From contig NZ_JAICZW010000092.1 of the NCBI RefSeq assembly GCF_029057325.1, forward strand, positions 1 to 57,464: a stretch of 57,464 nt of DNA, written 5' to 3'. Positions within the stretch are counted from its first letter, which is position 1. The number at the start of each line of letters is the position of its first letter. The notes beneath the pieces were generated by a model. It did no database searches and had not been told where the DNA came from. It worked only from the letters and a program-made list of their open reading frames with translations. Made by a program: the position numbers and the translations under genes. The stretch is from Bacteroides sp. GTDB taxonomy: Bacteria > Bacteroidota > Bacteroidia > Bacteroidales > Bacteroidaceae. Of the stretch, positions 17,622-26,255 are shown piece by piece.

Positions 17622-17753
17622 TGGCTAATGTGCCAATATGCAAATTAGACGGACACATTTCTCACAGGGGTTAATTAATTATCTTATTATTACATTCAAT
17701 TATCATATCTCATGCCGCAGGCAATTAGCACATTAGATATTGGCGCATTGGCA
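17622..17753. repeat. Imperfect inverted repeat in the xylB-xylA gap
   Basis: GGCTAATGTGCCAATATG (from about 17622) is matched in reverse complement by the end of xylB, which reads CATTAGATATTGGCGCATTGG near 17730. A shorter CAAATTAG/CAATTAG pair also occurs. A TTAATTAATTA palindrome sits between the arms at about 17671. The element includes the xylB stop codon. It resembles low-complexity repeats elsewhere in the window, and a role in mRNA processing between the two cistrons is possible. Confidence 0.45.
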
Positions 17754-19226
17754 CATCAACCTCTCCTTCCAACGTGCATACGCGTCGATATACGCCTGAC
17801 GGTCTGATGCTTTCGGCTCTATCACCTCCAGTTTCTCGAGCGTGGCGAAAGCTTCGTTGTTGTCTTTGTATATACCCGCGCCGATTCCGGCACCCTTGGC
17901 GGCTCCGACAGAGCCATCGGTATCGTATAACTCGATGACAGCTCCCGTCACACCTGCCAGTGTCTCGCGGAACAGCGGACTAAGGAACATATTAGCCCTG
18001 CCCGCATGGATTTTCTGCACGGGAATGCCCATCTGCTCCATAATATCGATGCCATATTTGAAGGAAAAGACAATGCCTTCCTGTGCGGCACGAATGATAT
18101 GCTGCTTGCCGTGCTGGTTGAAGTTAACGCCGTGGATGGAACAGCCTATCTCACGGTTCTCCAACATACGCTCGGCACCGTTGCCGAAAGGCAGGATGCT
18201 GATACCCGCACTGCCAATGGGGGCCTGTGCGGCCAGCAGGTTCATATCGTTGTACGAAATGCCTTCGGGAGCCACCGTACGTTTCACCCACGAATTAAGG
18301 ATGCCTGTGCCGTTGATGCACAGCAGAACGCCCAAACGGGTCTGTTCCGCCGTATAATTGACGTGCGCAAAGGTGTTGACGCGCGACTTCAAGTCGTAGT
18401 TTTCCTCTCCATTCACGCCATACACCACACCCGATGTACCCGCCGTGGAAGCTATCTCACCGGGATTGAACACATTCAAGGAAAGGGCATTGTTGGGCTG
18501 ATCGCCAGCACGGTAGGTAATGGGAGTCCCTTCTTTCAGTCCCAATTCCCGGGCAGCGGCGGCATTGACGCACCCCTGTTCGGAGAAGGTGGGCTTGATA
18601 TCGGCTATCAGCGTAGAGTCAAACCCGTAGTGTTGCATCAGGAAGTCGGCAACACATTTGTTCTTGAAGTCCCAGAACATGCCTTCCGACAAACCGGAAA
18701 CAGTGGTGCAGATAGTTCCGCTGAGCTTCATCGCAATGTAGTCGCCCGGCAGCATAATCTTGTCTATCTTCTCGTAAACATCCGGTTCATTTTCCTTTAT
18801 CCAAGCCAGCTTGGAAGCCGTGAAGTTACCCGGTGAGTTCAACAAATGGGAAAGGCACCTTTCCTCTCCCAGCGTTTCAAACGCTTTTTGACCGTAAGGA
18901 ACGGCACGCGAGTCACACCAAATAATGGCAGGACGCAATACTTGCTGCCGCTTGTCCACACACACCAACCCGTGCATCTGGTAAGAGATGCCGATAGCCT
19001 TGATATCTTCCGGGGTTACCCTCGACTCACCCAGCACAGCCTGCGTGGCAAGTTTCAGGTTCTCCCACCACATTTCGGGCTTCTGTTCCGCCCATCCGGC
19101 TTTCACAGCAATGATTTCCGCCTCCGTTTTGGGGAAGAATGCGGAAGACACGCACTTGCCGCTTTCCGCGTTTACCAGACTCGCTTTTACAGACGAGCTA
19201 CCAATGTCATAGCCTAATAGATACAT
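17733..19226 (-). CDS. xylB: Xylulokinase
   Basis: The 497-residue FGGY-family kinase phosphorylates D-xylulose to xylulose 5-phosphate with ATP, passing carbon to the pentose phosphate pathway. The N-terminal actin-like domain begins LGYDIGSSSVKASL (phosphate-1 loop). Substrate-region motifs are YQMHGLVCVDK and IIWCDSRA. The second domain holds STAGTSGVVYG and the adenosine region GRANMFLSPLFRETLA, followed by DTDGSVGAAKGAGIG. It is the first structural gene of the xyl operon, about 110 bases downstream of the regulator gene, with an AT-rich inverted repeat between them. Confidence 0.95.
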   Translation of the reverse strand: MYLLGYDIGSSSVKASLVNAESGKCVSSAFFPKTEAEIIAVKAGWAEQKPEMWWENLKLATQAVLGESRVTPEDIKAIGISYQMHGLVCVDKRQQVLRPAIIWCDSRAVPYGQKAFETLGEERCLSHLLNSPGNFTASKLAWIKENEPDVYEKIDKIMLPGDYIAMKLSGTICTTVSGLSEGMFWDFKNKCVADFLMQHYGFDSTLIADIKPTFSEQGCVNAAAARELGLKEGTPITYRAGDQPNNALSLNVFNPGEIASTAGTSGVVYGVNGEENYDLKSRVNTFAHVNYTAEQTRLGVLLCINGTGILNSWVKRTVAPEGISYNDMNLLAAQAPIGSAGISILPFGNGAERMLENREIGCSIHGVNFNQHGKQHIIRAAQEGIVFSFKYGIDIMEQMGIPVQKIHAGRANMFLSPLFRETLAGVTGAVIELYDTDGSVGAAKGAGIGAGIYKDNNEAFATLEKLEVIEPKASDRQAYIDAYARWKERLMCQCANI

Positions 19227-19232
19227 GTTTAT

Positions 19233-19334
19233 GATTTATGATTTTAGATTTATAGTTTTAGATTTTAGATTTCAGATTTCAGCACGATTCCTCTTACACG
19301 GAATTCATAAATCATAAATCTGAAATCATAAATC
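19233..19334. repeat. AT-rich inverted repeat between regulator and xylB
   Basis: The left arm has reiterated GATTTATGATTTTAGATTT and GATTTCAGATTTCA units (19233-19281). The right arm carries the complement, CATAAATCATAAATCTGAAA (19306-19325). It fills the gap between the Nudix-type regulator and xylulokinase. A close relative lies at 53884-53998 between yebC and pheT. It may form a hairpin at the mRNA end of the regulator. Confidence 0.65.
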
Positions 19335-19337
19335 TTC

Positions 19338-20069
19338 TCACCGTCTTATCTTATTGTATATTTTCTTGTCGAAGCGGTAGTAGCGTGCTGCCCGGTGGGC
19401 CACACCCTGCTGCTTCTCCTCCATCGGAACCACATATTCCATCAAGGCGATTTTCTTATGGAAATTGCGGACATCGTATTGTTTATCATACACCAGCTCA
19501 TAAAGGGTACGAAGTTGGGAGGCAGTGAACTTGCGTGGCAACAGATCGAACAAAGCAGAAGGATTGAACTCTACATATTGACGCACATAGGCAATGGCCT
19601 CCTTGATAATCAGGTTGTGGTCGAAAGCCAAATCCTTTATATCCGGCATAGCCACCCATTCTGCCTGATAGTCTTCCAAGCCACGGTTCAACGCACGGTC
19701 TATTTTTACCAGAGAAAGATAGGCGATAGTTACGATACGCTCCACTTTGGACTGCATGGCACGTTCCAACCAATGTACATCTTTGGGGTTCTTCGTGCGG
19801 TCTTTCGAGCCGAATGCCTTGAATTGCATCAGCCTGACGTTCTTCAACCCCGTCAATTCATTCAACACACGCTTGGCCGCTTCATCCAGGTCCTCGTCCA
19901 TGTAAATCAGACTTCCCGGAAGTTTCATGTCGTGGAAGACCTCTCCCTCCTCCTCGCCGACACGTTTGATAAGCAACACCCTCAATTGCTCTCCGTCAAA
20001 TCCGATTACAACGCAATCCACGGAGATATGATTGTTCGCCAACGGCATTTTCGATTTTATGTTTTGCAT
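19338..20069 (-). CDS. Nudix-derived transcriptional regulator of xylose genes (XylR/NrtR type)
   Basis: The 243-residue protein has a Nudix-like fold at residues 10-150 and a C-terminal winged-helix (about 160-230, FTASQLRTLYELVYDKQYDVRNF), the NrtR family layout. The Nudix box is broken. GSLIYMDEDLDEAAKRVLNELTG lacks two of the three catalytic glutamates of REuxEExGu, so it should sense rather than cut a ligand. Nudix-related regulators control arabinose and xylose genes in Bacteroides, and its place directly upstream of xylB-xylA-xylE supports this. A -7-like box lies on the minus strand at 20093-20100. The ligand is inferred. Confidence 0.8.
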   Translation of the reverse strand: MQNIKSKMPLANNHISVDCVVIGFDGEQLRVLLIKRVGEEEGEVFHDMKLPGSLIYMDEDLDEAAKRVLNELTGLKNVRLMQFKAFGSKDRTKNPKDVHWLERAMQSKVERIVTIAYLSLVKIDRALNRGLEDYQAEWVAMPDIKDLAFDHNLIIKEAIAYVRQYVEFNPSALFDLLPRKFTASQLRTLYELVYDKQYDVRNFHKKIALMEYVVPMEEKQQGVAHRAARYYRFDKKIYNKIRR

Positions 20070-20462
20070 GGTACACTTGTATTGAATCGCTGCAAATATA
20101 AAGAGTATTTTTCAAACTACCATACACAAAATAAGATTTTTACTATTTTATAAAACATTATTTTTCAAACAAATACATATCTTACTTTTTACAATATCAT
20201 TTAATATGTTATCGTATCTAATACAATATGTATTTTCAAAAAAGAAGAAAGAGGCTGACAACAGCTTCCATCATTCGCAAAAACCACTTCATTCACAAGT
20301 ATTTCTGTATTTGGGCAGAGCGTACAGAGGCAAGGCACATATTGTATCACAAGACTTTCGACAGAACACCTCATAAAAAATCGTTTTCTCTGCGTAGTGC
20401 CCTCTACCACTCCGCCCGTTGGCCTCCACCCTCTCCAGAGCACTCGAGAACTTCCGTTATGT

Positions 20463-20534
20463 TTTCTTTCAGGCACGGATTTCACCGTTTTCTCTTTGTC
20501 CTATTCGTGAAATTCGTGCGATCCACCGCCTGAA
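20463..20534 (-). repeat. AGGCACGGAT hairpin element, copy 1 (degenerate)
   Basis: CAGGCACGGATTTCAC (20470-20485) faces a decayed right arm reading GTGAAATTCGTGCG and GCCTGA. The upstream part GAGAACTTCCGTTATG is shared with the right flank of the copy at 26112, in reverse orientation, so the two are copies of a longer element. The rest of the 930-base space 20070-20997 has no supported gene. Confidence 0.65.
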
Positions 20535-20659
20535 TGTCAAATATTTTCCCATCCTCTTTTCGCAGTCGGCTTGTTCCGATGAAAAAGGCGTCCTTTTCCC
20601 TCCTCTCCGCAGTTCTTCCTATCTACATCCTATCCTACCCCTACCAGGGCCTATTCGGC

Positions 20660-20722
20660 TTCGGACGTTCTTCGGACAAACTCCACTCCCTAGGACCGAA
20701 GAATGTCCGAAGAACGTCCGAA
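20660..20722. other. Perfect 18-bp stem-loop
   Basis: TTCGGACGTTCTTCGGAC (20660-20677) pairs perfectly with GTCCGAAGAACGTCCGAA (20705-20722), with a 27-base loop. There is no following T-run. Each arm is itself made of two TTCGGAC-like repeats, and related GTCCGAAGA bits occur at 26075-26083. It lies about 275 bases upstream of fabD. Confidence 0.7.
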
Positions 20723-20997
20723 GAAACACCGAAGAAACTACGAAGCAGAAAAGAGCCGGATAAGACGCGGACGGAAAGCGCCGAAGGTGACGGAATTTCC
20801 GGAAGAGGAATTTCGAGTGTAAACATTTATGATTTTCGATCTCTTTTAGAGGAACCGAAGAAATGAAATAAAAGCTCCTTTAACCATGAAGAACCATGAA
20901 GAGATTGCACAAAAAACGCACTTTTGTGCGGTGATTATCAGAAAAATCCCTACCTTTGCAGCACTTTTTTATTATAAATTTCAAAAACAAGCAAGAA

Positions 20998-21885
20998 ATG
21001 AAAGCATTTGTATTTCCGGGTCAAGGCGCCCAATTCGTGGGTATGGGAAAAGACCTGTACGAAAACTCGGCTTTAGCCAAAGAACTTTTTGAAAAAGCGA
21101 ATGATATCCTTGGATATCGCATCACCGATATTATGTTCAACGGCACGGACGAAGACCTCCGCCAGACGAAGGTCACCCAACCTGCCGTATTCCTTCATTC
21201 CGTCATTTCCGCTCTCTGCATGGGCGATGAGTTCAAGCCCGAAATGACTGCCGGACACTCGCTGGGAGAGTTCTCCGCATTGGTTGCCGCCGGTGCATTG
21301 AGCTTTGAAGACGGCCTGAAGCTGGTATATGCCCGTGCCATGGCCATGCAGAAAGCTTGCGAAGCGCAGCCTTCCACCATGGCAGCCATCATCGCCCTGC
21401 CGGACGAAAAGGTAGAAGAAATCTGCGCACAGGTGAGCATCGAAGGCGAAGTCTGCGTAGCAGCCAACTACAACTGCCCGGGACAAATCGTCATCTCCGG
21501 TTCCATCGAAGGCATCAATAAGGCTTGCGAGCAGATGAAAGCCGCAGGCGCGAAGCGTGCATTGCCCTTGAAGGTAGGCGGCGCTTTCCACTCTCCGCTG
21601 ATGGATCCTGCCAAAGTAGAACTGGAAGCCGCCATCAACGCTACGGAATTCCACACTCCGAAGTGCCCAGTATATCAAAACGTGGACGCACTGCCCCACA
21701 CCGACCCGGCGGAAATCAAACAAAATCTGGTGGCACAGCTGACCGCTTCGGTATGTTGGACACAAACCGTAAAGAACATGGTGGCCGACGGCGCTACCGA
21801 CTTCACGGAATGCGGTCCGGGTGCAGTGTTGCAAGGATTGATTAAGAAAATAGACAGCAGTGTCGTTGCTCACGGCATAGCATAA
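20998..21885 (+). CDS. fabD: Malonyl-CoA:acyl carrier protein transacylase
   Basis: This 295-residue cytosolic enzyme loads malonate from CoA onto ACP, a first step of fatty acid synthesis. The N-terminal FPGQGAQFVGMGKDLY is the oxyanion-hole loop. The nucleophile serine lies in AGHSLGEFSALVAAGAL (GHSLG, about residue 88). The arginine and histidine elements are visible in YARAMAMQKACE and VGGAFHSPLM. I use ATG 20998 because a longer frame from 20956 would precede the FPGQG start by 14 residues. A TACCTTTG -7 box at 20951-20958 fits a short leader. It stands alone; the usual fabH, acpP and fabF neighbours are absent here. Confidence 0.95.
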   Translation: MKAFVFPGQGAQFVGMGKDLYENSALAKELFEKANDILGYRITDIMFNGTDEDLRQTKVTQPAVFLHSVISALCMGDEFKPEMTAGHSLGEFSALVAAGALSFEDGLKLVYARAMAMQKACEAQPSTMAAIIALPDEKVEEICAQVSIEGEVCVAANYNCPGQIVISGSIEGINKACEQMKAAGAKRALPLKVGGAFHSPLMDPAKVELEAAINATEFHTPKCPVYQNVDALPHTDPAEIKQNLVAQLTASVCWTQTVKNMVADGATDFTECGPGAVLQGLIKKIDSSVVAHGIA

Positions 21886-21889
21886 GCAT

Positions 21890-21919
21890 ACAAGGGCGTT
21901 AAAATGCGCCTCTTGTTTT
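21890..21919 (+). terminator. Terminator of fabD
   Basis: ACAAGGGCG pairs with CGCCTCTTGT (one bulged T) around a TTAAAATG loop, followed by TTTCTTTT. It starts 5 bases after the fabD stop. Confidence 0.65.
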
Positions 21920-21920
21920 C

Positions 21921-21995
21921 TTTTAGGCACAGATCACACAAAATACATGGGTCTTTTTTGATGAATCCGTGTAGTCTATGAAATCTGTGCCTAAA
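21921..21995. repeat. AGGCACAGAT hairpin element, copy 2
   Basis: TTTTAGGCACAGAT (21921-21934) and ATCTGTGCCTAAA (21983-21995) form a perfect 13-bp stem. Other copies have CGGAT paired with ATCCG. Here both arms changed together to CAGAT and ATCTG, so pairing is kept. It lies directly after the fabD terminator. Confidence 0.75.
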
Positions 21996-22094
21996 TTATA
22001 TCATTATGCTAATCCCTTTTCATTTTGATACATTCCTCTTTTTATACAAAAAACCACGTTTACCCCTACTTTTCTCATCCATAATTCTTATCCT

Positions 22095-22292
22095 TGTCCA
22101 CGTAAAGACAATGACATTGTAGTAGATGGCACGGAATGTACGCGCTCTTCCGCCATAACCACCTTCTTAGCTGATGAAGACTGGCTCGACGAAGCGGTCG
22201 GCAAGGCAAAAGAATATATTGTCGCAGCGATACGTCAAGGGAAACAGATACACATCGGACATGGCAACGGATCTTTGTGGCATTTCCCTTAG
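22095..22292 (+). pseudogene. Relic of the 3' end of thiD (HMP/HMP-P kinase)
   Basis: A frame without a usable start codon runs open into TAG at 22290-22292. It encodes a recognisable ThiD C-terminus: CPRKDND, then GTECTRSSAITTFLA, then DEAVGKAKEYIVAAIRQG, and finally GHGNGSLWHFP. Intact ThiD has PR...HGTGCTxSSAI and ends GHGxGPVxHF. The GTGC motif, which forms the anion hole next to the catalytic Cys, is changed to GTEC. Roughly the first three quarters of the gene is missing, since only about 200 bases separate it from fabD. It is therefore a truncated remnant. An intact thiD must lie elsewhere if the pathway works. Confidence 0.75.
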
Positions 22293-22364
22293 CCATAACT
22301 TTTTTATATAGAAATAATCTGCTATTTTTGCAGAGATTATATATGTAGAAAAGAATAAGAACAC

Positions 22365-23486
22365 ATGGAAAAGGCAAAAGTATATTACGCAGACTTGCGT
22401 ACTTCCCCCACATCCAATCTACTGGATAAAATGGAGCGCCTGCTGAAACGGGCAGGTATCGGGCAACTTCCCTTAAAGGACAGCTTTGCCGCCATCAAGA
22501 TTCATTTTGGCGAACCGGGAAACCTTGCCTACCTGCGTCCTAACTATGCGGCACGTATGGCAAACCTGCTCCGCAGCTTAGGAGCCAAACCGTTTCTGAC
22601 CGATTGTAACACCCTTTATTCCGGTCGGCGCTCCAATGCAGTGGACCATTTGCAGAGTGCCATGGAAAATGGGTTCAACCCCATATCGGCGCAATGCCAG
22701 GTGATTATCGGCGACGGGCTGAAAGGAACTGATTACAAAGAGATTCCCTTGAACGGTGAGTATTGTTCCGCTCCCAAAATCGGTACGGCCATTGCCGATG
22801 CCGATGTCATCATCAGCATGAACCACTTCAAAGGGCACGAACAGGCAGGATTCGGCGGTGCGTTGAAGAACCTCGGCATGGGTTGTGCCAGTGTAGGCGG
22901 AAAACTGGAACTACATGCGGCCTCACAGCCCAAGATTGCCACTGAAAATTGTATCGGATGCAATATCTGCGTGAAACATTGTGCCCACGATGCCATACAC
23001 CTGAACGCCGGACGCAAAGCGGAAATAGACTATGCGAAATGTGTAGGATGCGGGCAGTGCGTGGCTTTGTGCCAGCATGATGCCGCCGTAGTGAGCGATT
23101 GGGATACATCCGAACGGCTGAATTATAAAATTGCGGAATATACAGCCGCCGTACTGAAAGACAAACCGCACTTCCACATCAGTTTTATCATGAACGTATC
23201 ACCCGAATGCGACTGCTGGAACCACAATGATGCCGCCATCATTCCCGACCTCGGCATGCTGGCCTCAGCAGACCCTGTGGCCTTGGACAAGGCTTGCGCA
23301 GACATGGTGATTCAGGCTCCCGTATTACACGGTAACAATGTGCTTGCCCAAAAGCACGAACATGAGGATCTTTGCGGTTGTGACAAGTTCCACCTGATAC
23401 ATCCCGATACGGATTGGCTTGCCGGATTGCGACATGCCGAAAAAATAGGAGTGGGAACGATGGAGTATGAATTGATAAAGGTATGA
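22365..23486 (+). CDS. DUF362 domain protein with two 4Fe-4S clusters
   Basis: The 373-residue protein carries the DUF362 domain (about residues 1-190 and 235-370), with AAIKIHFGEPGN near the start and MNHFKGHEQAGFGGALKNLG in the middle. An inserted bacterial ferredoxin module lies at about residues 195-245, with CIGCNICVKHCAHDA and CVGCGQCVALCQHDA. It should be a soluble iron-sulphur protein, and its reaction is not established for the family. A TATTTTTG -7-like box lies at 22323-22330. Its stop overlaps the patatin start by 4 bases (ATGA), so the two are made together. Confidence 0.88.
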   Translation: MEKAKVYYADLRTSPTSNLLDKMERLLKRAGIGQLPLKDSFAAIKIHFGEPGNLAYLRPNYAARMANLLRSLGAKPFLTDCNTLYSGRRSNAVDHLQSAMENGFNPISAQCQVIIGDGLKGTDYKEIPLNGEYCSAPKIGTAIADADVIISMNHFKGHEQAGFGGALKNLGMGCASVGGKLELHAASQPKIATENCIGCNICVKHCAHDAIHLNAGRKAEIDYAKCVGCGQCVALCQHDAAVVSDWDTSERLNYKIAEYTAAVLKDKPHFHISFIMNVSPECDCWNHNDAAIIPDLGMLASADPVALDKACADMVIQAPVLHGNNVLAQKHEHEDLCGCDKFHLIHPDTDWLAGLRHAEKIGVGTMEYELIKV

Positions 23487-24292
23487 AAGTTATAACGGAC
23501 AATTGGTTCGCCCAAAAATATCCGATAGGCTTTGCCCTAAGCGGCGGATTCATCAAAGGCTTCGCCCACTTGGGTGTCCTACAATCCTTGCTGGAGCACG
23601 ATATCCAACCGGACATCCTTTCCGGAGTCAGTGCCGGTGCCTTGGCGGGCGTGTTCTATGCAGACGGCAACGAACCGTACAAAGTACTCGATTTCTTTGC
23701 CGGACACAAGTTTCAGGATTTAACCAAATTAGTAATCCCCAAAGTCGGCTTGTTTGAACTGAGCGAATTTATCGAGTTCCTGAAAAGCAATCTGAAAGCC
23801 AAAAGACTGGAAGAGTTGCAAATTCCCCTAATCGTCACGGCCACGGATCTGGACCACGGACTTTCTGTGCACTTTCATAAAGGGGAGATTGCCGAACGGG
23901 TGGCGGCCTCCTGCTGTATGCCGGTGATGTTCGCTCCGGTCAACATCAACGGAACCAATTACGTGGACGGTGGATTGTTTATGAACCTGCCGGTCACCAC
24001 CCTGCGCTGCATCTGCGAGAAGGTGGTAGCCGTAAACGTCAGCCCCCTGATGGCTACCCAATATAAAAAGAACATTTTCAGCATCGCGTTGCGTTCCTAC
24101 AATTTCATGTTCCGCTCCAACTCCGTTCCGGAACGTGAAAAGGCGGATTTGCTGATAGAGCCATACAACCTGGAAGGCTACAGCAATACGGAACTGGAAA
24201 AGGCGGAAGAGATATTCATGCAAGGATACCAGACGGCCAATGACATTTTGGAACGGTTGATTATCAGCAGAGGGAACGTCTGGAAAGAATAA
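23483..24292 (+). CDS. Patatin-like phospholipase
   Basis: The 269-residue protein has the patatin fold with a Ser-Asp dyad. The oxyanion-hole loop reads ALSGGFIKGFAHLGVL, the nucleophile elbow is GVSAG (Ser near residue 52), and the catalytic Asp is in the DGG of YVDGGLFMN (near residue 158). It should hydrolyse acyl esters of lipids. No signal peptide is seen, so it is probably cytosolic or peripheral, like the RssA-type short patatins. It overlaps the DUF362 gene by 4 bases. Confidence 0.9.
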   Translation: MKVITDNWFAQKYPIGFALSGGFIKGFAHLGVLQSLLEHDIQPDILSGVSAGALAGVFYADGNEPYKVLDFFAGHKFQDLTKLVIPKVGLFELSEFIEFLKSNLKAKRLEELQIPLIVTATDLDHGLSVHFHKGEIAERVAASCCMPVMFAPVNINGTNYVDGGLFMNLPVTTLRCICEKVVAVNVSPLMATQYKKNIFSIALRSYNFMFRSNSVPEREKADLLIEPYNLEGYSNTELEKAEEIFMQGYQTANDILERLIISRGNVWKE

Positions 24293-24325
24293 TAATTATT
24301 TGATAACATTGAAAAACAGAATAGT

Positions 24326-26023
24326 ATGAACAACGAAAACAAACTGATTGTCTATCAAGTGTTCACCCGTTTATTCGGAAACAACAACAATCACTGTATC
24401 AACAACGGCAGCATCACGGAAAACGGATGCGGCAAAATGGCCGACTTCACCGCCAAAGCTTTGGCAGAAATCAAGAAACTCGGTACCACCCACATCTGGT
24501 ACACCGGCATCATCGAGCATGCCACACAAACCGACTACCGCCGCCACAATATCCGTCCCGACCATCCTGCCATGGTGAAGGGAAAGGCCGGTTCGCCATA
24601 CGCCATCAAAGATTACTATGACGTGGACCCCGACCTTGCCAAAGACGTACCCGAACGTATCAAGGAATTCGAGCATCTGGTGCAACGCACCCATCGCAGC
24701 GGATTGAAAGTCATCATCGATTTTGTGCCCAACCATGTGGCACGCCAATACCATTCGGACGCACAGCCGGACGGAACAATCCAACTGGGTGCCAACGATG
24801 ACACTGCTTGCTCCTTCAGCCCGTACAATAACTTCTATTATATTCCGCAAGCAGAACTGCACGGTCAGTTCGACATGAAAGGCGCAGCGACCGAACCCTA
24901 TAAGGAGTTTCCGGCAAAAGCGACCGGAAACAACCGCTTTGACGCCCATCCCAATATCATGGACTGGTATGAAACTATCAAGCTGAATTACGGAGTGGAC
25001 TACCAGAACGGCGGAAGTTGCCACTTTGACCCTATTCCCGATACTTGGAACAAGATGCTGGACATCCTGATGTTCTGGGCCGGAAAAGATATCGACGGTT
25101 TCCGCTGCGACATGGCGGAAATGGTTCCTGTGGAATTTTGGGAATGGGCCATCCCGCAAGTCAAAGCCGCCTACCCTTCCATCATTTTCATCGCCGAAGT
25201 CTATAATCCGGGAGAATACAAGAACTACCTGTTCCGTGGCAAATTCGATTACCTGTATGACAAAGTAGGACTTTACGACACCCTGCGCGCCGTGACTTGC
25301 GGATATGAGTCGGCAACGGCCATCACCCGCTGTTGGCAAAACCTGGGAGGCATCGAAAAACGGATGTTGAACTTCCTTGAAAACCACGACGAACAGCGCA
25401 TCGCTTCTGATTTCTTTGCCGGCAATCCGCGCAAGGCGATTCCCGCACTGATTGTATCGGCATGTATGAACACCAACCCGATGATGATTTATTTCGGACA
25501 AGAATTCGGCGAGCTGGGTATGGACAGCGAAGGGTTCAGCGGACGCGACGGACGCACCACCATCTTCGACTATTGGAGCGTGGACACCATCCGCCGTTGG
25601 CGCAACGGTGGCAAGTTCGACGGAAAGATGCTGACAGATGCCCAAAAACACTTATACAGCATCTACCAACGCATTCTAACTCTCTGCAACGAAGAAAAGG
25701 CCATTTCGCAAGGTGCCTTCTTCGACCTGATGTATGCCAACACCAACGGCTGGCGTTTCAACGAGCATAAACAATATACATTCTTGCGTAAGCATGAGAA
25801 TGAACTGTTATTGTTCGTCGTAAACTTCGACCATTTAGCAGTGAACCTGGCCATCAACATTCCTTCCCACGCTTTCGACTGCCTCCATATACCACAAATA
25901 GAGCAGTATCTGGCAACTGATTTGCTCAGTGGAAAGAAAGAAACAATCAGTTTCCTTCCTTATAAGGCAACCGATGTAGCCATCGAAGGATATAGCGGCA
26001 AAATACTGAAGATAAAGTTGTAA
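24326..26023 (+). CDS. Cytosolic alpha-amylase family glycoside hydrolase (GH13)
   Basis: The 565-residue enzyme has the GH13 barrel. Conserved regions are VIIDFVPNHVARQ (region I), DGFRCDMAEM (region II with the nucleophile Asp), IFIAEVYNPGE (region III, acid/base Glu) and FLENHDEQR (region IV). There is no signal peptide, so it should act on intracellular alpha-glucans such as glycogen or imported maltodextrins. A C-terminal beta domain follows from about residue 480. It lies 33 bases after the patatin gene and about 2 kb before glgB, so glucan handling genes cluster here. Exact specificity is unknown. Confidence 0.9.
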   Translation: MNNENKLIVYQVFTRLFGNNNNHCINNGSITENGCGKMADFTAKALAEIKKLGTTHIWYTGIIEHATQTDYRRHNIRPDHPAMVKGKAGSPYAIKDYYDVDPDLAKDVPERIKEFEHLVQRTHRSGLKVIIDFVPNHVARQYHSDAQPDGTIQLGANDDTACSFSPYNNFYYIPQAELHGQFDMKGAATEPYKEFPAKATGNNRFDAHPNIMDWYETIKLNYGVDYQNGGSCHFDPIPDTWNKMLDILMFWAGKDIDGFRCDMAEMVPVEFWEWAIPQVKAAYPSIIFIAEVYNPGEYKNYLFRGKFDYLYDKVGLYDTLRAVTCGYESATAITRCWQNLGGIEKRMLNFLENHDEQRIASDFFAGNPRKAIPALIVSACMNTNPMMIYFGQEFGELGMDSEGFSGRDGRTTIFDYWSVDTIRRWRNGGKFDGKMLTDAQKHLYSIYQRILTLCNEEKAISQGAFFDLMYANTNGWRFNEHKQYTFLRKHENELLLFVVNFDHLAVNLAINIPSHAFDCLHIPQIEQYLATDLLSGKKETISFLPYKATDVAIEGYSGKILKIKL

Positions 26024-26111
26024 GTATCGGAAAGGGCTCTCGGAAGTCAGAAGGAGTAAAAGAAGGGGGAGGTTGTCCGAAGACCTTGTTGTTGCTTACA
26101 TGCTGTTATGA

Positions 26112-26179
26112 TTTTAGGCACGGATTTCACGGATAGGACAAAGAAAAAGCTGTGAAATCCGTGAATTCCGTGCCTAAAA
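26112..26179. repeat. AGGCACGGAT hairpin element, copy 3
   Basis: TTTTAGGCACGGATTTCAC (26112-26130) faces GTGAATTCCGTGCCTAAAA (26161-26179). It fills the gap between the converging amylase and 26256-26480 genes. The right flank AAGCATAACGGAAGTTCTC matches the inverted left flank of copy 1 near 20455. Confidence 0.8.
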
Positions 26180-26255
26180 GAAAGCATAACGGAAGTTCTC
26201 AGACAGCCTGGGAGGCCAAAACACATCAGGCCCCCTCCTTCCTTTCCTAATCTCC

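Noticed and set aside
20228..20866. Short open frames in the gap before fabD
   Set aside because: They cross the repeat element and the 18-bp hairpin, and have no recognisable protein features.
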